Under the pieces are notes generated by a model, which was not told where the DNA came from, searched no databases, and saw only the letters and a list, made by a program, of their open reading frames with translations. This document shows positions 11,481 to 24,330 of a DNA stretch of 64,000 bases, piece after piece. The DNA is from Glandiceps talaboti (Eukaryota; Hemichordata; Enteropneusta; Spengelidae): assembly GCF_964340395.1 (NCBI RefSeq), contig NC_135570.1, positions 7,697,822 through 7,761,821 on the forward strand, read 5' to 3'. A program made the translations under genes and the position numbers. The number at the start of each line of letters is the position of its first letter. The first letter of the stretch is position 1.

Positions 11481-12524
11481 TGGTAGAATAACTGATTACA
11501 TTCCTTGCAAACTGAATACATCATAACTTCTGAGGAATGGCATCATAACGACAGCCTACAACGCACTTTTATCTTTACATTCCAATATTACCTACTGTCC
11601 ATACAACCACCACTGACACTTGTCAATCCAACCATCAAATTAACTATGCGCTTGCCACAACCACAGATCATATAACAACAGTAAACAACATATGTGTGGC
11701 CATTTTTTTTCGGCATTTTTTCTACAGGGATAAAATGTCCAAGAAAATGGCTATCCCCCAGAGGAGGATTGTACATTACATACTGTTTAAATGACTAACG
11801 GATAAAGAATGTTAGTTGGTATGGATGTATTAACAGTAGGATACCTATCACACTATACACTTTCACTGTTATTTCTCAGTATCTGGATACCTCCAACTAA
11901 CATATTTCTACTCACAAACTTGGCGCATTGTCCTTACAACAAACAGATATAGTCTTCTCATCATTTTTTTACACTTCAAAAGTTAGTTACAATATACTTT
12001 TTAGAAATTAGTTACATCAACCTCCGACTGACATGTTTCTCCTCACAATCTTCATTCTTCCTCCTTCAAAGTCATCGATTATCATATTTTTTTAAAGTGT
12101 CTAAAAGTTGGTTATCCTACATTTTCTAATTCGTCTCTGAATCTTTCCTCCCCAAATTCCCGTCCTTACAACAAACAGTTACAGTCTTTCCCTCCTTTCT
12201 TTTCAAATTCATAAAAATTACTTACACCGTTTTTTTTTCAAAACGTCAGTTACTTCCAATTTATTTCTACTTAACAGATTCTTTGCTCTTCGTATTATGA
12301 CTTGATAGAGTCTCCTGTTATCACTTTCTTAAAATGTCAAAAAGTTACTTACACTAAACTTTCTAAAAGTGGTTACCTCCTATTTCTATAAACTCTTAGC
12401 TTTTCGTCCTTATAAGGAATACCCACATAGTCTACTTCTAAATTTGTTAACAAATCTAGTTCGCCAGACTAATGTTCAAATTCCAAGCATAAAAGTGTAT
12501 TAGTCAAGGTAGTAAGCACTTTGG

Positions 12525-12730
12525 TGTCATGAATATTCATTGTCCATCTAATACATATACATGTCGACTTAGTCCAATGAGGCAACAGTGGACAAATACC
12601 AGTACAATGGAGGTGAAGACTGCTAATTTTGTGTTTCTTGGCAATTAGCAAAATTTATGTGAAATCATGAAATTATTCTCCAGAACCCAAAGTTTATGAA
12701 AATTTCCTGGAGTGGTGTTCCCCTATACAG
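12525..12730 (+). repeat. Dispersed repeat family B, copy 1
   Basis: Shares with 38160-38510 the ordered blocks gaatattcattgt, catctaatacatat, gaggcaacagtg, gtgaaatcatgaaatt, ctccagaacccaa and tttatgaaaat. The same orientation and spacing show a common interspersed family. Confidence 0.7.
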
Positions 12731-13019
12731 AGACTTACATTGTCATTTGACTTGAATTTCTATTCAAATTCTAGTACAATTTGTGAATAAAAAGGTGTAA
12801 ACTGGAATGATTTTGGTGTTTTCAACAAAACTGTTTGTGTTATTATACTTGGTATAAAGAATGGACTGTGTAAGCTTTAGCATACTAAGCAGGTGGTATT
12901 ATGCCTGGATGACCTTATGACCCCAGGACAAATAGTCCCTATCTAGGCTTTTATAATCGTATCACATATATTGTGTCTTGGGGATTTTATTTTGTGTCAT
13001 TGTGTTATAGTAGAGAGGG

Positions 13020-13445
13020 CTAGAAATTAGCAGTAATCCAGGACACATAGACTACTAAACATTGTATCTAGCCTACCAAATTAGCAGTAGTCCAGGACAC
13101 ACAGACTACTAAACATATCTGGACTACCAAATTAGCAGTAGTCCAGGACACATAGACTACTAAACATTGTATCTAGACTACCAAATTAACAGTAGTCCAG
13201 GACACAGACTACTAAACATTGTATCTAGACTACCAAACTAGCAGTAGTCCAGGACAGACTACTAAACATTGTATCTAGACTACCAAACTAGCAGTAGTCC
13301 AGGGCACAGACTACTAAACATTATATCTAGACTACCAAATTAGCAGTAGTCCAGGACACATAGACTACTAAACATATCTGGACTACCAAATTAGCAGTAG
13401 TCCAGGACACATAGACTACTAAATATTGTATCTAGACTACCAAAT
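13020..13445. repeat. 54-bp minisatellite, 8 copies
   Basis: The unit is ccaaattagcagtagtccag, gacacatagactactaaaca, then ttgtatctagacta. Some copies lack the ttgt or cata piece, giving 47-54 bp. It is the reverse complement of the array interrupted at 5160-6150, so one minisatellite family occupies two sites in opposite orientation. Confidence 0.9.
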
Positions 13446-16400
13446 TTAAAAGGTGGTAGTCTGTTATACAGTGAAAAATAAGAAAAAATTGTATCTGATT
13501 AAACTAAGGAGATAAACTTGAACTCTGGTAGAAATTCAAAAACAACACCATCACTTGGTAATTCGGTGAAAATTTAAGACTAATTTCAATAACATACTGA
13601 ATCTATGAGCAGCAACATTGTATGCTTAACGTGACCCAAAACCCACAATTCTTGCAAAAAATGAATGTTTTTTATCTGCTTTGATGCATGTATGATGAAG
13701 TCAGCCACACTTCTTCTGCTGGAATACACACAGTTCTTCATTTTTTAGCTATCTGTCTAGAAAACCAATTTGTTTTATGACTTTTTAATTTCACTGATTG
13801 TTTTCAATATAGGGAAGGAAATTAAAACAGCGCTTTGACAGCTGTTACAAGACAGCGTGACATTTTAGAGGAAATCATGTAGTCGGCTACATGTACGTGT
13901 TACTCTAATGCCCATAATAGAACTCCCGTCTTTTCAAACACCTGAGTCGGCTTTGTTACCATAGCAACCTTATAAAAACCCTTCAGAATTCTAAAACTTA
14001 AAAAAAACAGGTTCGCATCAATCATGAACATATCATAATTAATTTTGACCATCCATGGTTACTAAATTATCAAATATGAAATTTAACTTCAAAATAAACA
14101 AAACATTTGCCATCAATGTAGTGTAAATGAAGGCTTTGTAACTATAATGTTACTTTACTTGATATAGTTTTTAGTATAACATACCTAGTTTGTACATTGC
14201 ATTGAATCTTTCTACGCTGTATAATGTACTAACCGCAGTATCTTTTGGTTGTATTTAGACCAAAAAAAAAGAATTGTTTCTGGTCAGGACAATATGACAC
14301 AATTTTTTTTTTCTCAACAAACCTGTCACTCGATCTACTATTTATGGCAGTTACTGTTCTTTTTATTTAGTACTTTACAGCAAGTATGAATACGGAGCAG
14401 ATGTCATTTGCTTGTTCATGATTGGCTCTGCAGTTGTCTTCACTGAATAGGGAGGGTTATTTTTGTGTTTCTCCCCCAGATCTGCAGACTGCATGGGCTG
14501 GACAAACATGATAAAAAAGACCGACCATGGGTATTTAAAGCGATGCGCGCACTGACGAGAAACAATTCTTTTTTTTTTTTTGCCCAATTCAAAATGTACC
14601 TGTGATAGTATGCTGCAATTCACTGTATACAAAGTTTGTACAATACCAAAATGCAAATGCACACCATGCACGGCAGTTGTACATCAGTTTTGTTCTACAT
14701 TGGTAAAGGAAGGAGGCATAACAAAAATGTGCTTTCAACTCCACTGAAATGCCAGGCAAGTGGTCATGGCTGGTGGACGAACAAACAACTACATATACCT
14801 TGATAGGGGGCTGACAAGCTGGGCTTGACTGATATACCAATACAAACTAACATACCAGGTCGGTGGGCCTGACAGATGAACCAACAAAAAACTGACAAAC
14901 TGTACTATAACAGGTGGACTATATTTACCAACACAAAATGTACGGCCATAGTTAAAACTAGTGTACCTTGAGTAAAGTGTATGTGTTCTTTCTTGTTACA
15001 CTACGCCCCACATACTCTTTTGTTCCGTGACTGGTTCTTGTTCTAGACTTGAAACTGAGAGTACAGAAATTTAACCCGAGGTTGTACAAAAACAGACATT
15101 CTCATTCACTAAGTTTTGTTGTGATCCTTTCTATGGTTTACTAATAGATACACAATGACACTGTTTACCTGGTCAGACACAATGCCTAGAGCACGACAAC
15201 TGGTGCTCCTTAACTTCACTAAAATAGTGACTACAAAACCTCCTCAACATTTCTAACACATGGATTTACGCATACCGGTACTCATACATGTCCACAGTTA
15301 ACAAGCAATGTAGGGGATAGTCTTCTCATAATCTAATTGTTTGACCTAAGCTTATGAACACTTGAGTAAGTTGCTATTGAATTGCCTGGAATGGGGTCAG
15401 TATAAAGGCTACTACTAGGTTTAGACACAGTAGCAATTCAAACATGAACATAATTGGGGATTTCTTCTAAGCTTATGAATAATTCATTAACAGTAAACCT
15501 CTTTTTTCTTTCCCTCGCTTGCAGCTGTGACCACGCTAAATCCTTCCGAGTAACTCATCGGCTAAACTTCCAAATTCCATATCATTACTCCGGTACACAA
15601 ATATTTTTCGAAATAAAAAGAGATTATTTCAGACTGGGGCTATAAATTCTTTTCCCAGTAACCATATCAGGCACACTGAGCGCTGTATATATATAATAAC
15701 TGCAAGACAACATCCCTTCTACAGATTGACTTCGATTTGAACCAGGCATGACTGAGTGCTCCGACACCTGTCCTTGGAATTTAACTATGAAAACTATTCA
15801 CATTACAACATTGTCCAAATACAGTATTTATTACGGTGTATCAGCACTGCAACAGATCTATGCATATGACAATAGTCAGCGGCACGGCCAGGATGTCAAT
15901 ATATTTATTGTCAACAGCAAGGATTAGTTAAAGTCACTACAAGCGTTGTCTACAATGTTACAACATGCAATATACTAAAGCACATTATCTGCCTCACTAG
16001 GCCTGGCCCTTGTTGTTTCTTGTTGAATGAAGTAACACTTAGAGTAAGGGTTGACAATTGACTTTACTATCAAGTGGTCTATTTGGACCACCAGTGTTTA
16101 GATTCTAGTGGTCCACATGTTCAACGTCAATATTGTCAACAATAGTTAGGTTCATTTTATCCAATCTCTTTGCCTTCATATTTTTTCTTCGTCAAAATCT
16201 CCAAAATTTCTGTACTAATATGTCCTGCAGTACATACGCTGAAGTGACATTATACAATACAGAATTTGGACCCATGAATAATCTACACATCATTATCACG
16301 AATCGAATGAAACTTCATAGTTTTAAACTCTTCAGCTTAAATTCGGCCATAATTTGAACAGAATTGGTGATTCACACGAACCACCGCAAATTAAGTTTTT

Positions 16401-17984
16401 ATTATTATTATTATTAGACTTTATTTAATCTCGATAGACTGTTGAGCCAGTGGCTCTTCTCACACAGTGTCGAGAAAAACATTGGTAGTCCAGTACAAAT
16501 ATTCCATGGTTATTGGACTCAAGACCCCTCCTAAATTCAAACTTCGAATCAGGCCACTTTGTGTCAATTCAGCAATAGCTGGTCATGTTTTAACTGGAGC
16601 ATTTTGTTCTTTACTTGGTCACGTTCATATTTTCCACCCATCTATATTGTGTAGCAAAGGCATGTATGGTTGCCTTGTAAATCAATTTATCATAGTCAAA
16701 CCCTGTTAACATTCCAAAAAGTTAAAATGTTGACAAAAAAATAGCTGGGTCCAGGTCGGCCATACTTGAAGGTGACTGTTTATAAACAAACATCAAATCA
16801 ACAAACACAGTACCCTACATGTTCTTATTAGTATATATATATATTAAGAGTAAGACATTGTTTTCAACTTTGCTTTATTAACAATAGGTATTATAAGCTT
16901 TATTAATCCAAACCAAATGGAAATTTGTCGCTATGGTTTCCACTGAGTGTCGCTCATTGGTCTTAAAACTGAAGGACACCAGAGTACTGCGAAAAACCTA
17001 TATTGTTGAGTAGTGTCGAACTGACAATACCCTTCATAAGTACAAACATGGTTATGCTTAATCAAACTGGTGCTGGACACGTTTACACCATGACTGAAGT
17101 GGTAGGACTCTAGGTGTACAAGTGAACTACTCAGCCACCAACAACTCATGGTTAAAGTAAATGATTATTTATAAGATAGGTGACACGGCCATTGAAAGTC
17201 TGTAGTAGAGATAGTCCTATGTACATACATACATGCCATATACCGCCAATAAAACCATTTATTGAGTTATCGGCTATGTCACATCTCTTTAGAACTATTA
17301 CTGCATATCAGGACGTTTTGAAGTACACCTATCACCACCCTATATCTTTGAAACCACAGTTGAATCAATCATTTAGTTAAGAATTATCTCGGAATTTCCT
17401 ATAAATGTCCTTATCTTGCAGTTGAAGAGGTTTTTATCTTGGCACATTTGATAACTGCACACACATACATGCATGCACACTGAGGGATGACCGCACAATG
17501 TCACACAAGCTCAATAAGTAAACTTCATTTTTGTTTTTTGGTTTGTTTGTTTTTTTGGGGGGTGGGGTATGGCATCAATGTGTTCGCTGAAATTCATTTT
17601 CGCATTTTGGTATTTACTACTGAGATGTTCATAAGTTGACAAGATTTACTGCTAATGTGTTATACAGTGCTGGGTTTCCGGTAGCATTTTAATGCATCGA
17701 TCACAGTGGTATGACTGCTACAGTTTTTACCACGGTTTACACATCATATATAAATGTGTCGATGTTACACGTGTGAATGTTCATTTAGGGGAGGGTTTTT
17801 TGTCCTGAACGATGTTCATTTATTAAGTTTGTGCGACACTGTGTGATCGGCGATGACTTGGCAGTGCGTGCTACTGTATTTAGCATACCACAATGAAATG
17901 ACCCATATCACACCTAAACAAGACTGAATAAGGTCACATCACACTCCCCAACACGTGTTCCCCTACAATCTGTGGAATTTCTCA
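13446..17984. other. Long non-coding stretch, presumably collagen-gene intron
   Basis: No convincing exon. There is one (att)n run near 16398-16414. Two very short blocks on the minus strand have acceptor- and donor-like edges (about 14794-14825 and 14855-14870) and could encode small Pro-rich exons, but I cannot support them. If the collagen reaches left of this point, the stretch is intronic. Confidence 0.35.
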
Positions 17985-18225
17985 TGTGTACATCTTTGCA
18001 TCATATAAGATTTTGTTTTTACTGCAGATTATTTTTAGTATTTCAACTTATGTTCACGGTTCAAATATACAGAAGTCAAATTTGCACGAATTCCTCATAT
18101 GTGTAAAAATCCTGACATTATATTTTAAGATTTTGTTTTCCGTTCGGGTTATTTTTAGTAGTTTCACTTTTCATCACGGTTCAAATGTAAGGAGGTAAAT
18201 TTGCACGATTCTGTCACATGTGTTA
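17985..18225. repeat. Tandem duplication of about 123 bp
   Basis: The second copy repeats, in order, aagattttgtttt, gttatttttagta, tcacggttcaaat and aaatttgcacga from the first. Diverged. No coding content. Confidence 0.65.
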
Positions 18226-18569
18226 CCAGAAATAGCACTGTTTTAAAAAAAAAATGAGAGAATGTATAAAAATAGATATATGTGTGACTGCAGTTCTAAC
18301 ACTTATACAAAAACAATGGGTCATGAAAGTACATATCACGATATTCTATCCATTACTACATATGGACCCGTGATTATTTGCACCGTTGCGTGTGTGCAGC
18401 GGTATGTGCACTGCAGTGCAATACTGAAAACATTATTGCATACTCGCATGCAAATGTAGGCACGATTGTTCTTGACAGTGTCATTTTTACGGAAATTTGC
18501 TGTTTCGGATAAACATACGTAAAAATAACAGAACCTCATTCTGCGTGAGTTCCAGTGTATGTATTTGCA

Positions 18570-18720
18570 CTTGTGCTTGCAGTGTTTTCTGCTGCACTTT
18601 CACTCGTTATACTCATGAAAGTATGGCCAATGAGAACATTACAAGCACAAATACCTTGAGTACGCCACACATTCACTCACATGTCATGGGGTTCTATCAT
18701 AATATCTCTACTGATGAAAT
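18570..18720 (+). repeat. Dispersed repeat family D, copy 1
   Basis: Shares gaaagt, acaagcacaaatacc, cacacattcactcacat and catggggttctat with 36670-36800 and 63745-63960. All three are in the same orientation. Non-coding. Confidence 0.6.
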
Positions 18721-19870
18721 GCATGAAAGAAATTTCCACACACACTTGCCCAACTTGGCTTCAGTAAAAGTTCAATGTCGTGAAACTGAAAACAATAATT
18801 CCTTGACCTTGACACATGTATGGGTCTATGTAAACTTTTATACATCTGACAAGGTACAATGATTGCAGCTGATGCATTCTGGTGAACCAACAGGAAAGTT
18901 TTACCTCTACTGTAAGTACATGTATCACCAATGCAACATACTGAAATGGGCTAGCTGTAGATTTTCATTATGCAATGAAATGTACATGGTAGTATTTGGC
19001 AACATGTTAACCATTTCTCTGTCAATTTCCTTAACATGTTTTGTCTTCTCTCTGAGTCTGTAACCCTTTCACACAATAAACCACCCTCTATTCTACTTTT
19101 CCACTGCTAGTAACATAAAAGTGTAAATACCCTAGAAACACTGAAAATGACAGAATTTAAAGGGACGATCAGTGTCACACAAGCTCAATAAACAAACTTC
19201 ATTCAATACGTCCCGAACATTAACAGTTCAAAGTTGAGCCAGTGAAATTAGTCAGTTTCGACCAGATACGACCAAATACCTCATGATTTATACATTTTGA
19301 AGATTTGACAAAATGGCATTTTTGAATAATTTGTTTGCTTATTTGCCTTTTCATTTGTTTATCATCTGTATATTTTTCCTTAATTTACTGGTATCTACTC
19401 ACCCATCTAATTCAATATTTGACTGATTAACAACTATTATTGAAATTCCTCTTCAACTAAACAATCCAATGAGGCAAATATTGACCCTGCAAACAATAAC
19501 CCCATGACTCTGACTAGGGATGTTGCCAAAATAGAGACCTAGAGTTATAAAGCCTTTTGTATCTTTACATATGGCATTTAGCCTACATTTACGTCACAGA
19601 TTTAAACTACAGTTATCAGACAGAGAGACACGCACATACATAGATACACACATACACACATACATGGGAGTGCAAATGTAATGAGTAGAACAGTCCTGAT
19701 AAATATAAATTCAATCCTGACATTTTGATTCAATATTCTTTCTCATATCAAGGCGAGATATATAGTAGGTCATCACCTGACTGTGTATCTAAATGTTACG
19801 GAATAAAACGACACATCGCAAGTTCTAATGAATGGTAAAACACATATACATATATTCAAACACATACCAA

Positions 19871-19872
<2 letters not shown>

Positions 19873-19901
<29 letters not shown>

Positions 19902-20091
19902 CATACATACATACATACATACATACATACACACATACACACATACATACACACATACATACATACATACATACATACATACATACATACATACATACAT
20001 ACATACATACATACATACATACATACATACATACATACAGACATACAGACATCATACATACATACATACATACATACATACATACATACAT

Positions 20092-20128
<37 letters not shown>

Positions 20129-20142
20129 TACATACATACATA

Positions 20143-20189
<47 letters not shown>

Positions 20190-20190
20190 A
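19873..20190. repeat. (CATA)n / (CA)n microsatellite
   Basis: About 230 bases of tetranucleotide catacata with minor interruptions, then CA dinucleotides. Open frames of up to 151 codons on both strands are simple-sequence artefacts. Confidence 0.97.
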
Positions 20191-21589
20191 GTTACATACA
20201 TCTACATACATACACGATCACACACACCAGCATACTATACACACTGAACATTCATGTAATTACGGTATACTTACAATTTCAGTGTAGCCCTAATATTCCA
20301 AAAAGTATTCTTGTGTATCTTTAATTTAATACCAAATATTTGACAACTACTGATCACCATTTATAATTTAGTCTTAGATTCACACGATATAAGTCAGAAC
20401 AACACAGAAATAAATTAATTCATTAAAACAACCTTGTATCAAAAAAACTTCATTCCTCAAAATGGAATGGAATAGCATTATCCAAAATTGCTTTAATATA
20501 TTATTTCTTATTTTCAAACATTTCCGTGCTGGAGAAAATCCTGCCTGAATTTGATGAACACATCAGCTTACCAATTAGCATTGTTACTATGTTAGTTAAT
20601 TAGTCATTCATATCTCCCACATTGACAAATAGGTAAAATTATTCCCATGAGACCTCAAGTTGTTTATCAATGTGTGTTTTCAACACCAAACGAGGCAGAA
20701 GATCTGGGACTATATTCACATGTAAAATCACCATTTACAGAGGTCAATCTCTGATATATAACACATGGTTTAAAACGCAGAAATAAAAAAAAAACCAACA
20801 GAAATTAAATACTGGAACAGAAATATCATAAAATTACCACAGTTACATTGCACTATGATTGTACAGTATAGATTCTAATAATTCTATAGCAAATAGATGT
20901 AGAATTCCTAATTTTCCTGATGTTGAAAAAGGTAAAATTATACACAGAGAAGCTAGCAAGTGGTTCTTTAGGTCTGATGACAGTTTGGAGCTAGCTAGGT
21001 CAAAGGTCAAGTCTCAATAGGTTGTGTGCAAGAGATTGGGATCTGAAAAAGACAACATTATTACACAACCTCCTTGTAGCTAGCAAAGTATGGACCCACT
21101 AAACATACACAGTGCTTATTTATCACTCAGGGTTTATGGCTTTCTTTAAGTGTTGAAGACAAGTAAAATATCTCTGTGGTGGTGGTGGTATCATTGATAA
21201 ACCTAAAGTCGGAGATAAAGCTTAAATTGATATGCACAGTCATGTTTGTATTCAGTCTGCCTTGCAACTAGTAGGGTGGCCTTTCCCATCTAATTTGTTC
21301 GAGCTCCTTAAACAAATGTACTGGCAAAAGGAATTCCATTCACACTTACTGTTATTTGTAACAATACTAAGTGTGGATTAAATCCAATCTCCACTTTTAA
21401 ATGATTAATCTGGTGTCCTGGACAAGCTTAGCCAACAATAGAAAACTTGCTAATAACAAGGAGAACATGTTGTTAATTTCTGACTCTTAACAGCTGCTAA
21501 TGACATACTTGTACACTGTACTAAGGAATCGGGAAATCAGCTTGTGTATTAAGTGATCTGAAAGAGTTGGGTACTATTAAAGTGATCAC
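20191..21589. other. Non-coding stretch, presumed collagen intron
   Basis: AT-rich with no exon, RNA gene or clear repeat recognised, apart from a short ggt run at 21177-21190. Confidence 0.4.
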
Positions 21590-21975
21590 ACGAAACAAGT
21601 AGTAGTACTATGATAACAGCTGGTAACTGATCAACTGATAACACTGTACTAGTTATAAAACAGCCGGTAACTGGTCAAATCATTGCCCTGCATTAGTACT
21701 AAAACAGCTGGTAACTCACTGGTCACATCATTGCTTAGTACTAAAACAGCTGGTAATGGGTCACATCATTGCTTAGTACTAAAACAGCTGGTAACTGACC
21801 AGTACTAGACCAGCTGGTAATGGGTCACATCATCACACCTTATCAGTACTAGACCAGCTGGTGACTGAACATCACTAGACCAGCTGGTGACTGAACATTA
21901 CTAGACCAGCTGGTAAATGACCAGTACAAGATCAGCTGGTAACTAATCACTATTACTTAGAACAGCTGGTACGTG
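21590..21975. repeat. Degenerate minisatellite (agctggtaactg motif)
   Basis: About 12 occurrences of cagctggtaa or ccagctggtga spaced 25-45 bp apart, joined by variants of tcacatcattgcttagtac and actagac. Non-coding. It lies in the presumed second intron or later of the collagen gene. Confidence 0.75.
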
Positions 21976-23561
21976 ATGACATCATACTGCTAATATATCA
22001 CCCAACTTAGTATTAACATAGGAAATTAAATGTTAACTCGCACCAAGACTTGCATTACCACAGACAATTACTAACTCTTCTTGTTAAGATCCAATCAAAC
22101 TACATTGTCATCGTATATTGAATTCCAGACAATAAAACATTACATCTACACAAGTTATTGCATATGTTTGGTACATTGATTAACTTTTGGTCCCTGGCTA
22201 AATTGACTTTCTTTCAACAGTACACTAACTAGCATCTAACCATAAAGATAAAACTCTGGATAAAGCATTCTCTAGCTGTGTGAATTGTAAATAGAACAAA
22301 AACCCATTGCTCTTAACAGGACCAACTGACAGTTCATTCATTGATAATGATGACAAATAATTACTCTGTGTGTGTGCTTTACCACTACTAAATAGTACTT
22401 AACATAAGACTGCAAAATACACCAACCCCACTGCTTGGTATTGTTTCTTTATTGCTTGAACGTGTGATACAATTGAATTCTATGGATTTCCAACCTTACT
22501 AACTGAAAACATCTTTAGCTTAAAGACGGGTGTTACCTCTACCAAACAGTTAAAGTGCAAAGAAGGCTACATACAATGGTTCTTTTGGGGTGCAAGTCTT
22601 TAATTATTCCCATATTAGTATTATCCAGCCAGCAAACAAGGTTGGTCGTACATATATTTGGCACAGAAGTGAGCAAATGGATCAATGGATGAGTGAAAGG
22701 TAGGCTTAAGTGGGAATAAAGAACGGATATAATATACAGGTACAAGAAAACACCATCAATGAAAGCACAAGACTATTGAACGGACTTTGTATCAGTTCAC
22801 CCAACTCTCTACTATTGCTGAAAAACTAATACTATAGTATTAGGGGCACTTAGGGGCGCCAAAGTGTGCTATTAGAAGCCATCAGCCTGTCTAACATTAG
22901 ATAGCATATTACACTTGGCTTCCTTTTGTGTGTTGGGCTCGAGCTATTCAGAAAGAGAGAAAAGAAGAAGAATGAAAGAAGTCGTTTCTTCCGTTCTCCT
23001 CTATAGGCCTTGAGAGCAGCTCTTGACACAGTTATTACACTTGTGTAGTAGGTGTTACCGTCTTTACACGCCATTTCAAGCGTCAAAGTACGGAAATAGA
23101 AGCTAATAATACCCAGTAATGCCCGCCAATTTCACGGCAGAACATCGTTTGTAATTGATCTCCCGTGATATTTACTGTAATACCAGTCAGCTATTACTGA
23201 TTCCAATATTGTATATATAAGACTGAAGGAATGTGTTGAAAGTTGGTGCTTAGCAAGTACACACGGATTCCGACGGACGCTACGCAGCAACACTTATCTA
23301 GAACACGAAAACTACTTGAACGGAGTCCACACAGAGTTGATAAAATTTGTAAACATTGACCAAGTCAGGGAATTTTACATCCGATCGATTCAACTTTTGA
23401 AGAAAAAAAATGTGCGTGTTCGCTTAAGTGAACTTGTCAATCGTTGAGAATTTGGAATGCGTTGGTAACGTTTTTGTGTATACTTAACAACAGTTCAGCC
23501 CTCATCCTTTCACGCGTACTTCGCACATGATAGTGTATAGATAATAACTTTTGTCACTAAC

Positions 23562-23652
23562 CTGGAGGACAGTAGCACTTCTCTTTATCCAACTGATAAT
23601 CAGCTTGTCTCTTCTGCCTCGCTGCTCTTATTTCTAAATGTTTCTCTAAGCG
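23562..23652 (-). CDS. Transmembrane collagen, exon 2
   Basis: This exon follows a TGTTGCAG acceptor and ends CCTCCAG/GTTAGT. It continues the reading frame of 23751-24023 in phase 0 and ends in phase 1. It reads RLEKHLEIRAARQKRQADYQ and then LDKEKCYCPPG. RQKR is a furin-type site, and the C-Y-C-P-P-G tail has the spacing seen where MACIT collagens pass from the stalk into the first Gly-X-Y domain (COL25A1 has a comparable Cys-x-Cys-Pro step). Known members are cleaved by furin near this point to release the ectodomain. The following exon should begin by completing a Gly codon. Confidence 0.75.
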
Positions 23653-23738
23653 CTGCAACAGACCGAAAGCAATATTTCAAATTAACATCAAACTGTGGAA
23701 AAAACTGTTTACAAAATACAAATTGTTATGAAAAAATG

Positions 23739-24023
23739 CTAGGAACTTGCCTCGGAGAAAAGTTCATTAAGTCGTGTGTTAAAATAATCGTCGATGCGGT
23801 TCATTCCCTGTACTTCTAAATTGGAAACTCGTCTCTCAAGTCCAGAAATCCTACTGTCCAATACAATATACACAAACACTACTGCAACTACACTGAAAAT
23901 AGAGCAAAGAATCCCCCAAAATGTTACTCCCAACCAAGTCGATTGCGTGTTCTGTTCCCTTCCCGACGTCGTCGATAAGTTCCATCGCGTTTGCAAATCC
24001 GCTTTCCCCTTGTCTGAGCTCAT
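23739..24023 (-). CDS. Transmembrane (MACIT) collagen, first coding exon
   Basis: Begins at the ATG at 24021-24023 (MSSDKGKADLQTRWN). The encoded 91 residues run to 23751, where GAG is followed by GCAAGT, a strong GC-AG type donor; the frame would otherwise stop at 23739. Visible parts are a short cytosolic head of about 30 residues, a hydrophobic segment (residues about 31-54, GVTFWGILCSIFSVVAVVFV), then a heptad-like stalk (SRISGLERRVSNLEV). With exon 2 this gives cytosol, membrane, coiled coil, furin site and collagen start, the layout of COL13A1, COL23A1 and COL25A1. Members trimerise through the coiled coil and act in cell adhesion and, for COL13A1, at neuromuscular synapses. Which paralogue it is cannot be decided; the family may predate the vertebrate split. 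Confidence 0.75.
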   Translation of the reverse strand: MSSDKGKADLQTRWNLSTTSGREQNTQSTWLGVTFWGILCSIFSVVAVVFVYIVLDSRISGLERRVSNLEVQGMNRIDDYFNTRLNELFSEASS

Positions 24024-24330
24024 TTTGCTCGACGCTGCTCGGCTAGGGACTGCAGATTGTTCTTAGAGATAAAATCCTTGTTGGCCGATCTTGAGATGGT
24101 CTTGCTTGGTGGAAATCACGATGTATACAAGCTCTTGTACTTCGATCGCGAACACGACTACGACTCACATGCTGTGCATATCAACTTCTTACGCACACTG
24201 AACTTACACCACTTATAACTATATCCTTCCGCGCGGTGCTTCGACCACCGGGAGTTTTAAAATGTACACACATTCATTACATTGTGCAATCAAACCGCTC
24301 ACCAAGAATACTAAGCGCCACATTCGTAAC
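24024..24330 (-). promoter_or_regulatory. Presumed 5' UTR and promoter of the membrane collagen
   Basis: The 300 bases upstream of the collagen ATG on the minus strand are richer in G+C and CpG than the surroundings (cgcgcggtgc near 24229, several tcg and cga). No TATA box or initiator can be assigned with confidence. The placement is inference from the start codon. Confidence 0.3.

Noticed and set aside
14794-14870. Two tiny minus-strand blocks with acceptor- and donor-like edges, Pro-containing (SSPACQPPIK; AHRPG)
   Set aside because: Considered as small collagen exons. Neither keeps a Gly-X-Y pattern in the required phase, and blocks of 13-28 bp are too short to trust.
18710-18745. Another hammerhead-like string (CTGATGAAATGCATGAAAG)
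   Set aside because: The stem II would be a 6-base palindrome without a loop and no cleavage-site strand is evident; likely chance.
18869-18911. Possible 43-bp plus-strand exon (HSGEPTGKFYLY) between gattgcag and gtaagtac
   Set aside because: Good splice edges, but there is no partner exon, no family and no supporting neighbour; probably chance.
19773-20287. Open frames up to 151 codons on both strands
   Set aside because: They are encoded by the CATA/CA microsatellite and consist of His-Thr-Tyr-Ile or Cys-Met-Tyr-Val repeats.
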